Source: Herbidospora yilanensis (GTDB lineage: Bacteria; Actinomycetota; Actinomycetes; Streptosporangiales; Streptosporangiaceae). Taken from it: DNA of 64,000 bases. Position 1 is the stretch's first letter; each line of letters opens with the position of its first letter. Both the position numbers and the translations under genes were made by a program. Shown here piece after piece: positions 18,636-25,570 of this stretch. The stretch is from positions 1-64,000 of the forward strand of contig NZ_BBXE01000032.1 in assembly GCF_001570565.1 (NCBI RefSeq), given 5' to 3'. The notes under the pieces were generated by a model that saw only the letters and a list, made by a program, of their open reading frames with translations, made no database searches and was not told the origin of the DNA.

Positions 18636-19786
18636 TCATCACCGCCTTCGACGACCGGCTCGTCCGGGGGGTCGCCGAGCTTGAACGCACCCCGCGAGGC
18701 GTCCGGCTCCACCGGCTGCCCGGTCGGGTGCGCGATCAGTTCCCGGATCCGCAGTTGTCGATGATGGAGGCGCAGCCCTCTGGCGCCCGTCTCGCGTTCA
18801 CGACCGTGGCGCGGACGATCGAGCTGGTCGTGCATCCCACCCGGGTCGCCTATCGGGGCGCGGATCGGCCGCGCGGAGGGATCGATCTCGTGGTCGACGG
18901 AGAACTGGTCGCCGGGGTGCGACTGGCCGACGGCGATCTCGTGGAGGTCGACCTCGAAACGGGGGCGACGCGGTTCCGGCCGGGTCCCTCACAGACGGTG
19001 TCGTTCCAGCGTCTGGGCCCCGGTGACAAGGACATCGAGATCTGGCTGCCGCACAATGAGGGGCTTGAGCTCGTCGAGTTGCGGACGGACGAGCCCGTCC
19101 GTCCCGTCGACGCGAAGGGTCCGTTGTGGGTCCACCACGGCAGTTCGATCAGCCACGGCTCGAACGCGAGCGGACCCACTCAGATCTGGCCCGTCGTCGC
19201 GGCCCGACGCGCCGGCGTCGAACTGCGCAACCTCGGCCTGGGCGGAAGCGCGCTGGTCGACCCGTTCACCGCCCGCGTCATCCGTGACTCCGCGGCAGAC
19301 CTGATCAGCGTCAAGCTCGGAATCAACGTCGTGAACCTCGACGCCATGCGGCTGCGGGCCTTCGTCCCCGCCGTCCACGGCTTCCTCGACACCATCCGCG
19401 ACGGACACCCCGACACACCGCTTCTGCTGATCTCCCCCATCCTGTGCCCCATCCACGAGGACACCCCGGGACCGGGAGCCGTTGACCCGGCGACGCTGGG
19501 CACCGACCAGGTCCGCTTCACCGCGACCGGCCGGCCCGGAGACCGTGAGCTGGGACGTCTCACGCTCCGGGTGATCCGCGACGCGCTCGCCTCCCTGGTC
19601 GAGCGGCGTGGTGACGACCCGAACCTCCACTACCTCGACGGGACCGCGCTCTACGGAGAAGCGGACGCCGCCGAGCACCCCCTCCCCGACGCGCTCCACC
19701 CCGACACCGCCACGCATCAGCTCATCGGCCGGCGGTTCGCCGACTACGCCTTCGCCCCGGGGGGTCCCTTCATCTCACAACGGTGA
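18632..19786 (+). CDS. SGNH/GDSL-type hydrolase (esterase)
   Basis: A 384-residue protein. Residues 1-150 form a beta-sandwich-like N-terminal domain. The SGNH domain starts with 'WVHHGSSISHG' (nucleophile Ser171 or its neighbour), keeps the 'LGLGGSA' Gly and 'KLGINVVN' Asn blocks, and ends with 'DALHPDTATH', which supplies the Asp353/His356 pair. This layout resembles carbohydrate esterases with an N-terminal jelly roll. No signal peptide is present, so it is probably cytoplasmic. It is translationally coupled to the TetR gene. Confidence 0.88.
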   Translation: MIITAFDDRLVRGVAELERTPRGVRLHRLPGRVRDQFPDPQLSMMEAQPSGARLAFTTVARTIELVVHPTRVAYRGADRPRGGIDLVVDGELVAGVRLADGDLVEVDLETGATRFRPGPSQTVSFQRLGPGDKDIEIWLPHNEGLELVELRTDEPVRPVDAKGPLWVHHGSSISHGSNASGPTQIWPVVAARRAGVELRNLGLGGSALVDPFTARVIRDSAADLISVKLGINVVNLDAMRLRAFVPAVHGFLDTIRDGHPDTPLLLISPILCPIHEDTPGPGAVDPATLGTDQVRFTATGRPGDRELGRLTLRVIRDALASLVERRGDDPNLHYLDGTALYGEADAAEHPLPDALHPDTATHQLIGRRFADYAFAPGGPFISQR

Positions 19787-19790
19787 GGGC

Positions 19791-20192
19791 CTACTCGGCG
19801 GTGTAGTCGCGGGCCCAGCAGACCTCCGGCTGGATGAGGAAGGCCACCAGACCCTCGCGGATGTCGTACGGCTCGCCGGTGTATCGCTCGGCGATCCGGT
19901 CGACGATCGGCAGGGCCGCGTCCCCGTCGACGCGCCGCACGACGCGGCCGCGCACGGTGGCCATGTCGAGGGGGTTGTCCGAGCCGGTCACCGAGAGGGC
20001 GATGCGGGGGTCGGCTTCGAGGTTCTTCACCTTCTGCGAGCCTTCAAGCGAGAAGAAGGCGATCAGGTCGCCCTCCACACCCACCCACACGGGAACGCTG
20101 TGGGGCGCACCGTCGGGTAGGAGGGTCGCGACATGGGCGACCGTGTCGCGCAGGAAGTATTGGCGGACGTCGGCCCAGTTCTTCGTCATCAC
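19791..20192 (-). CDS. PPOX-class F420/FMN-dependent oxidoreductase
   Basis: A 133-residue single-domain split barrel of full family length. It has 'HVATLLPDGAPHSVPVWVGV', 'KVKNLEADPRIALSVTG' and 'MATVRGRVV' in family order. Such proteins bind F420 or flavin and reduce small substrates. It converges on the SGNH gene with only 4 bases between stops. The exact cofactor and substrate cannot be told. Confidence 0.88.
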   Translation of the reverse strand: MMTKNWADVRQYFLRDTVAHVATLLPDGAPHSVPVWVGVEGDLIAFFSLEGSQKVKNLEADPRIALSVTGSDNPLDMATVRGRVVRRVDGDAALPIVDRIAERYTGEPYDIREGLVAFLIQPEVCWARDYTAE

Positions 20193-20267
20193 CTCAGGCT
20201 AAGGTGCGGACGATGGCCGGCAGCCGGACCGACCGGGTCGGCACATCACACCGCGCCCGCCGCCGTC

Positions 20268-20477
20268 GTGCCACCGCTGCCGCGGCAGGCCGTCGCCGAA
20301 CCACCGGTCGCGGCCGAACAGAGGGACGGCTACAAGCGCACCAGCTTCCGGCACTGGGTCGACGCCGACGGATGCACCGCCCGGCCGCGCGCGGAGAAGT
20401 TCGACATCTTGACCGGCCGCCGTGGTGATCGCGCCCGGCCGGGCTGTCGACGGCCCTATGCGGCCCAGGACGCCTAA
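20268..20477 (+). pseudogene. Secreted HNH nuclease remnant
   Basis: The frame contains 'PPVAAEQRDGYKRTSFRHWV' followed by 'DADGCTARPRAE'. This resembles the conserved N-terminal motif of actinomycete secreted HNH endonucleases (GY-R-F-HW-DADGDGC-TR-E), with 'DG' lost. The rest of the enzyme, including the HNH residues, is absent, and the frame ends at 20477. It sits in the 340-base gap between the PPOX and serine protease genes, which holds nothing else I can support. Confidence 0.5.
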
Positions 20478-20532
20478 GGCCACGCCCAGTCAGCGGCGCC
20501 TGTCGTAGATGGACCTCACGATCCGGCCCTCG

Positions 20533-21477
20533 TCATGACAGGGTCGCGCCGTGGGCGCCGGCGTGCTCCCAGAGCCGCCGCGCGGCGTCGCCGAAGAACG
20601 GGCCCAGGACGTACTGGCCCCGGGCTCCCTGACTGTTCACCGACGTGACGTAACCCCAGCCTCTGGACTGCTGGTAGTCGTACATCCACGGACCGCCGCT
20701 CGACCCCGGCGCGGCGAGAGTGGCGCAGTCGCCGCCCGCCTGCAGCCTCTTGAAGACGCTGGCGATCACGGTGGTGGCGCAGTTGTACTGCCATTCGCCC
20801 TCGGACGGCGGGATCGCCGGGTAGCCCCACAACGCGGCGGTGTAGACGCCCGTGCGGTTGAAGGACATGCCGTTCCATCCCGTGACGTCGCCGAGGACCC
20901 GGCCGTCGCGTGGCAGCACGCTCGCGAAGGCGTAGTCGTAGGTGTAGTCACGCGACTCGATCCACGGGCTGTAGACGTAGGTCCCGACGACGGTCCAGGT
21001 GCCGTAGTAGGGGTCGGGGCCGTAGTTGTAGTAGGGCAGGTAAACGAGGTTCCTCGCCCAGGTGCCGCCTGGGCCTTCGTGTACGCAGTGGGCCGCGGTC
21101 GCGATGACGTTGCGGCCGGGGCCGCCCACCGCGCTCGCCGAGCAGGCGAACAGTCCCTGCGCGTTCTCCCCGAGGATCAGGCCCACCATGGGATTGGCGA
21201 GGAAGCCCTTCTGCGGGCCGCCAGCGGGTGCCGAGCCCGGGACGGTCAGTTCACGCCCCGCCGGTTCGGCCGGCCGGGCCGGGGCGGCGCTTTGCTCGGC
21301 GGCAGGCAGCTCCCGTGACCTGGCTCGCGCGATGCGCTCCGGGGTCCAGAACGTCTGGAGTGACTCGGTGACGGTGGCCTCGGCGCCGACTATGCCGGGC
21401 CCGGAGTCGGCGGTCGCCGGGGCGGCGAGTGTTCCGGCGGCGACCAGGACACCGAGCAGGAGGTGAAGTGATCTCAT
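20533..21477 (-). CDS. Secreted trypsin/V8-like serine protease
   Basis: A 314-residue protein with a signal peptide (residues 1-24, 'TLAAPATADS') and a propeptide-like Ala/Pro-rich stretch to about residue 85. The chymotrypsin fold follows, with His130 in 'ATAAHC', Asp181 in 'YDYAFASV' and Ser260 in 'APGSSGGPW'. The family of secreted actinomycete proteases with this layout includes glutamyl-endopeptidase-like enzymes. The start at 21477 opens on the signal peptide; the much longer open frame upstream is low-complexity Pro/Arg/Ala and is not coding. Confidence 0.92.
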   Translation of the reverse strand: MRSLHLLLGVLVAAGTLAAPATADSGPGIVGAEATVTESLQTFWTPERIARARSRELPAAEQSAAPARPAEPAGRELTVPGSAPAGGPQKGFLANPMVGLILGENAQGLFACSASAVGGPGRNVIATAAHCVHEGPGGTWARNLVYLPYYNYGPDPYYGTWTVVGTYVYSPWIESRDYTYDYAFASVLPRDGRVLGDVTGWNGMSFNRTGVYTAALWGYPAIPPSEGEWQYNCATTVIASVFKRLQAGGDCATLAAPGSSGGPWMYDYQQSRGWGYVTSVNSQGARGQYVLGPFFGDAARRLWEHAGAHGATLS

Positions 21478-21574
21478 GGAACCGGACGTTAGGAACCCGG
21501 CCTTGGATCCGCCTTGCCGTCCGCTGCAGACGGTCTTGTCATCGACAAGGAAAACGGCCGGAACTCGTCCCGGG

Positions 21575-21639
21575 GGTTGTCCTGCGCCAGGCGCTCCACT
21601 GCGTACCGGCCGCCCAGCCGGACGGCGCCCTTGTCGTGG
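21575..21639 (-). repeat. 65-bp dispersed repeat, copy 1
   Basis: Matches 24321-24385 at 59 of 65 positions. Both copies read on the minus strand as 'HDK-AVRLGGRYA-ERLAQDN', a motif of actinomycete pentapeptide/ion-channel-like membrane proteins, so both are scraps of such genes. The surrounding 21478-21914 gap holds no complete gene. Confidence 0.75.
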
Positions 21640-21914
21640 GGCCCTCGACGCGCGTCCGGGGGTCAGTCGGCGCGCTGGCGGCCGAGCCGTCGCCCGTCCT
21701 CGACGTACTCGGGGAAGTGCAGGCTGTAACGATCGATGTGGTGACTTGCTCGGCAGGACCGTACCAAGGCCTGGGCTGGCCCAGACTGTCCAGTTCCCCT
21801 GCTCGGCTACGCCGGCGACCCGTCCCGCCACAACGAGCGCGAGGAGACTTCGGGAACTCGGTGACGACCTTCGGGAGACAGCACGGTGAAACATCTGCTC
21901 ACGAAGGAGGGGCT

Positions 21915-22478
21915 TTGGATGCTGAGACGGTCGAGATCGACGATGGAGAGCTGATCCGTCGTTCGGCGTGTGACCCGGAGCAGTTCGCGGCGCTGTTCGA
22001 CCGCTACGCCCTGCAGATCCATCTGTACGCGGCGCGGCGGCTTGGCGTGCAAACCGCCGACGACATCGTGGCCGAGACGTTCCTGGCGGCCTTTCGCAGG
22101 CGCGGGACGTATGACACGTCGTTCGCACTGGCCAGGCCGTGGCTGTACGGGATCGCCACCACGTTGATCGCCAGACATCGGCGGCAGGAGGAGCGGTTGC
22201 TGCGGGCCCTGAGCCGCACCGGGATAGATCCTCTGCCCGAGGCGCTGGACGACACCGTGGCGCGCCGGGTGGCGGCGCAGGGCAGGGATCGTGAGCTGGC
22301 GGGGGCGCTGGCGTCGCTGCCCCGTGGGCATCGGGACGTGCTGCTGCTGGTGGCGTGGGAGGACATGTCCTACGAGGAAGTGGCGCGGGCGCTGGACATC
22401 TCTGTGGGAACTGTGCGGTCACGGCTGCACCGGGCGCGAAAGAAGGCCAGGAACGTGCTAGGGGATGAGGAGCTGTAG
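21915..22478 (+). CDS. ECF-type RNA polymerase sigma factor
   Basis: A 187-residue protein with region 2 at about residues 20-85 ('FDRYALQIHLYAARRLG', 'ADDIVAETFLAAFRRR', 'ARPWLYGIATTLI') and region 4 at about 115-175 ('LPRGHRDVLLLVAWEDMSYE', 'VGTVRSRLHRARKKARNVL'). I start it at TTG 21915 because an AAGGAGGGG box lies just upstream and the protein begins where family members do. The ATG at 21919 is out of frame and the frame continues open far upstream without a good start. The last base of the stop is the first base of the next gene's GTG. Confidence 0.88.
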   Translation: MDAETVEIDDGELIRRSACDPEQFAALFDRYALQIHLYAARRLGVQTADDIVAETFLAAFRRRGTYDTSFALARPWLYGIATTLIARHRRQEERLLRALSRTGIDPLPEALDDTVARRVAAQGRDRELAGALASLPRGHRDVLLLVAWEDMSYEEVARALDISVGTVRSRLHRARKKARNVLGDEEL

Positions 22479-23413
22479 TGAACGAGCTGAAGGAGTTTCG
22501 CCGGCACACCCCGGTGATGACCGGCAGCGCCGCGACTGTTGCCAAGGCGCGGCTGATGACGGCGATCCACGAACCAGAGGCCGCGCGCGAGTCGGCCGCG
22601 TCCGGTGCGAGAAGGTTCGGCCGGCGGATCGCGATGGCGGCGGCTCTGGCCCTGGCGATCGGTGGGACCGTCGTGACGCTCAGGGACCAGCCGGACATGG
22701 CGCCGGTGGCCGGTGTGGCCGAGTTGGGCGAGCGTGCCGCCAGCGCGGCCCAGAACGATCCGACGCCCGCGCCGGGCCCCGCTCAGTGGCTCTACACCAA
22801 GGAACTGCAGCTGGCCGGCATCGAGGCCGACGTCGACCGGGACCGGCGCGCCACCTGGGAACGGTGGACCAGTGTGGACGGCAAGCGGTCGGCCTGGTAT
22901 GAGGGCGGCAGGCTGATGTTCCAGGGCAGCGCGGTCTTCAACCCTGCTGATCTGGCCAAAGCTCCTGTCACCCCGGCTGGGGTGACGGCCAGGATCAAGG
23001 CGGGCATCCTTGACGAAGACCGCCGGGGGCCGCAGGAACTGAACGGCCACGTCCCTCCGGCGATGCTCCTCATGGAGATCAACCAGTTCCTCTCCGAACA
23101 GTGGCTCACCCCTGAGGTGCGGGCCGCGCTCTTCCGTGCGCTGCCTGCGATCAAGGGCATCACGGTGGCCCAGAACGTGGCCGTCGCCGACGGACGGCGA
23201 GGTGTCGCCTTCAGCCTCACCGACGACGGAACACAAAACTCTCTTGTACTGGACCCGCAGACCTTCAGGTATCTGGGCGCCAACTCGACGCGGCTGCAGG
23301 ACCGGATCTACGAGCGGGCCGATGGCAGTAAGGAGATCTTCAAGGCGGGCATGGTAAGCCTGACCGCGCAACTGGAAGCCAGGATCGTGAACGAGCCCGG
23401 CCAGCGTTCCTGA
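22478..23413 (+). CDS. CU044_5270-type membrane-anchored protein, partner of the sigma factor
   Basis: A 311-residue protein with a cytoplasmic N-terminus of about 50 residues, one membrane helix ('RRIAMAAALALAIGGTVVTL', residues 48-67) and an extracytoplasmic domain. The family (CU044_5270) is found directly behind ECF sigma genes in actinomycetes. By position and topology it may act as an anti-sigma or signal-sensing factor, but its N-terminus lacks an obvious zinc-binding HxxxCxxC. Its GTG start shares one base with the sigma stop, so the two are translated together. Confidence 0.8.
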   Translation: MNELKEFRRHTPVMTGSAATVAKARLMTAIHEPEAARESAASGARRFGRRIAMAAALALAIGGTVVTLRDQPDMAPVAGVAELGERAASAAQNDPTPAPGPAQWLYTKELQLAGIEADVDRDRRATWERWTSVDGKRSAWYEGGRLMFQGSAVFNPADLAKAPVTPAGVTARIKAGILDEDRRGPQELNGHVPPAMLLMEINQFLSEQWLTPEVRAALFRALPAIKGITVAQNVAVADGRRGVAFSLTDDGTQNSLVLDPQTFRYLGANSTRLQDRIYERADGSKEIFKAGMVSLTAQLEARIVNEPGQRS

Positions 23414-23606
23414 TCGCAGCACAGCGAGAACGACGACGATGACCAGGGCGTCTGAAGCGGCGACCACTCCTCGTACCGCGACGATCAGGGCTTTGATGTC
23501 ATCGGCCGTTACGTCTTGGGCGAGGTACCCCGCGCCCTGCCACGGTGACAGCTCACTCTGCACCACCGCCTTGAGCTGCTTGACCAGCTCCACCTTCAGC
23601 ACGTCG

Positions 23607-23858
23607 CTACCTCGACCCGAAGTCGGGCGCGAGGGCGAGCGTCCAGTCGCCGATCGTGACGAGGTGGATCAGCTCGGCCCGGTAGTCCTCCTCCAGCTCC
23701 GCGATGAGGTCCACATCGGCCTACGTCTTCGACGCGACGTCGGCCCCGAATCGGCGGGCGACCTCGTCGATGTCGGGCTCGTGGACCCAGGTGAGGCAGA
23801 GCTGGTCCGGGAGGCCGGCGTCCATGAGCTCGGCGTACTTCGCGTCGGCGGGGTGCAC
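23607..23858 (-). pseudogene. DUF6461-like protein fragment with in-frame stop
   Basis: From GTG 23858, behind an AAAGGG box, the frame reads 'YAELMDAGLPDQLCLTWVHE' and 'DIDEVARRFGADVA'. It hits TAG at 23721-23723, then goes on in the same frame with 'IAELEEDYRAELIHLVTIGD' and 'WTLALAPDFG' to a stop at 23607. The pattern resembles the N-terminus of DUF6461 proteins (CLT-V-G-EV-RR-GA), which are about 200 residues long. It follows the NucA/NucB fragment on the same strand, the position of an immunity gene. That role is an inference. Confidence 0.5.
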
Positions 23859-23872
23859 CTTTTTTCCCTTTC

Positions 23873-23913
23873 AACATCGTGGCCCGCCCGGAAACCAGGC
23901 GGGCCACGATGTT
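23873..23913 (-). terminator. Perfect 16-bp stem-loop between the NucA/NucB and DUF6461-like fragments
   Basis: Arms 23873-23888 and 23898-23913 are perfectly complementary with a 9-base loop. It starts 6 bases beyond the NucA/NucB stop (minus strand) and 15 bases before the next start. No U-run follows. It could terminate or only attenuate transcription into the downstream gene. Confidence 0.75.
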
Positions 23914-23918
23914 AGCCC

Positions 23919-24275
23919 TCAGCGGACTGGAGGCTCGTCACGGTCGTCCGGAATCGGGTTGCTGTAGACCCAGAAGGGGTCGTTGCCGAGCCTGCGCGTC
24001 TGCTGGCAGAAGACGCCGAGCTGGCTGCCTGAACTGCGGTTGTCGGACGCGTCGATGTACCGCACCGAGAAGTTGCCGTTGGCCGAGAGCGAGCCTTCCT
24101 TCGTACTGGCGAAGGGGAACTCGTCGCAGTCCAGCCTCTGCTCCTTCGGTTTCACGTACGGCCATTCCTTGCGGCAGACGCTGATCGGATTGGCGCGGTT
24201 CTTCTTGACGGTGCCGCTGGGCGCCTCGTCGGGGTCGATTTCGGGGTTGGCCGGAGCAGGTGGCGTATAGGGCAT
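23919..24275 (-). pseudogene. NucA/NucB nuclease tip, fragment
   Basis: The frame ends with a complete-looking NucA/NucB tail: 'NPISVCRKEWPYVKPKEQRL', 'CDEFPFASTKEG', 'NFSVRYIDASDNRSSGSQLG' and 'DPFWVYSNPIPDD'. The N-terminal 20 residues and the bases upstream to about 24385 belong to a different family: 'HRQTIVNVICAYLRMPYTPP' in this frame and 'VRLGGRYALERLAQDN' one frame off, typical of pentapeptide-type membrane proteins. So the nuclease tip has been joined to a foreign fragment, without its own delivery domains or signal peptide. The nuclease part looks undamaged. Confidence 0.7.
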
Positions 24276-24320
24276 GCGCAGGTAGGCGCAGATGACGTTG
24301 ACGATGGTCTGCCGGTGGCC

Positions 24321-24385
24321 GGTTGTCCTGTGCCAGGCGCTCTAATGCGTACCGGCCGCCCAGACGGACGGCGGCCTTATCGTGG
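24321..24385 (-). repeat. 65-bp dispersed repeat, copy 2
   Basis: Matches 21575-21639 (59 of 65 positions). It lies immediately upstream of the NucA/NucB fragment. Between it and 24566 a plus-strand tail ('LYLRTIPVLLHWTACWAMPR') ends at 24560; it looks like the C-terminus of a lost gene, which I cannot identify. Confidence 0.75.
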
Positions 24386-24566
24386 CCGAGCGGCCTGCAC
24401 CCTGGGGCGCATCCCCGCGAGACTGTACCTGCGCACCATCCCGGTGCTGTTGCACTGGACCGCCTGCTGGGCCATGCCGCGTTTCCTGCGCTGGATCAAC
24501 GGCGGCGACCCGGTCCCCGTCAACGACCGCGTCCTGCGATTCCTCGGCGACCACAACTGACGAAGG

Positions 24567-25508
24567 TCAGCGGAGCGCCTTCCGGTACGCCTCCGTCCGG
24601 AGGTCGTGGAAGCGGCGGCCGGGATCGCCGAACAGCTCCCAGGGCCATTTGGTCGCGAGATCGCCGATCATGTCGAACTGGTCGGCCGCCGCCGCGTACT
24701 GGCCGGCCAGGCAGAAGGCCAGCGCGAACATGTTGGGCGCCTGCGGCCAGCCCTGGCGGCGGCGGAAGGCCGGGTGCCGGACCGACCGGTCGGCGGCGGC
24801 GTGCAGCTCGGCCACCACGTCGGCGCGCGTGAAGTACTCGACGAGGTTGTCGCTCATGCGGTACTCCAGGTGCGCGCTCGGGATCAGCATCCCGATCGGG
24901 CTGCCCTCCGGAGCCTGCGCCACCGCCTCGCGGGCGAAGGTGAACATCTCCTCGTCGCTGCCCATCCACTTGGCGCACATCGCCTGCAACATCTGCTGGT
25001 ACGCCTCCACGTGGAACGGATGGATCCGCAGCACGTTGTCGAACCTGCGCCAGGTCTCCTCGTACCCGACGCTCCGCCCGCGCGCCGAGGTGACCAGCGA
25101 CGCCCAGGCCACCACCTCGTCGGGGTCCCGCTCGACCACCTCGTCCAGGCAGTCCTCGGCGATCTTCAGCCGTTCGGCGAAGCGCCGGAACTGGGCGGAG
25201 GAGGTGTCCGAGGCGGGGGCGGACCCGCGCGCGTCCCACGCCCAGGAGACGCCGTGCACGCCTTTGACCAGCAGCGGGACGAGGGAGTGCGGCTCGGCCG
25301 CGATCCACTCGTCGATCCAGTCCTGCACGCCGTCCACGGTGGCGCAGATCTTGTAGTAGAAGGTGCGCACGTCGGGGTCGGTGTGCGCGGTGAGCAGGTC
25401 GCGGGCGGTCCGCCAGTCCCCGGCGCCCAGCGCCTTCCGGAGCAGGTTCGCGTCCGGGTCGCCCATGCAGACGTCGACGGCCTTCTTGCGCCCGAACAGG
25501 AAACTCAT
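24567..25508 (-). CDS. TPR-like cytoplasmic protein (DUF4034-like)
   Basis: A 313-residue, mostly alpha-helical protein. Paired helices with conserved Trp/Ala/Asp recur through its length ('ALGAGDWRTARDLLTAHTDP', 'DEVVERDPDEVVAWASLVTS', 'FALAFCLAGQYAAAADQFDM'), as in TPR or DUF4034 proteins. No catalytic motif or membrane segment is visible. I start it at 25508 (GGGAT box); the frame continues upstream into the M48 promoter region and is not coding there. It is divergent from the M48 peptidase with 62 bases between starts. The shared palindrome suggests joint control. Confidence 0.85.
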   Translation of the reverse strand: MSFLFGRKKAVDVCMGDPDANLLRKALGAGDWRTARDLLTAHTDPDVRTFYYKICATVDGVQDWIDEWIAAEPHSLVPLLVKGVHGVSWAWDARGSAPASDTSSAQFRRFAERLKIAEDCLDEVVERDPDEVVAWASLVTSARGRSVGYEETWRRFDNVLRIHPFHVEAYQQMLQAMCAKWMGSDEEMFTFAREAVAQAPEGSPIGMLIPSAHLEYRMSDNLVEYFTRADVVAELHAAADRSVRHPAFRRRQGWPQAPNMFALAFCLAGQYAAAADQFDMIGDLATKWPWELFGDPGRRFHDLRTEAYRKALR

Positions 25509-25550
25509 CGATATCCCAGCCCAAGAACTTGTAAGGTGCGAAACCCCCCA

Positions 25551-25560
25551 ATTGATCAAT
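25551..25560 (+). promoter_or_regulatory. Palindrome between the divergent TPR and M48 genes
   Basis: ATTGATCAAT, a perfect 10-bp palindrome in an AT-rich patch 10 bases before the M48 start. It is a possible operator. Confidence 0.4.
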
Positions 25561-25570
25561 AAGGATATCC

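Noticed and set aside
21478..22698. N-terminal extension of the serine protease frame
   Set aside because: Pro/Ala/Arg-rich and antisense to the sigma factor; the signal peptide starts at 21477.
23439..23602. Minus-strand frame starting at 23602, with a hydrophobic segment
   Set aside because: Could be a small membrane protein, but it runs antisense into the CU044_5270-type gene and has no ribosome-binding site or family match.
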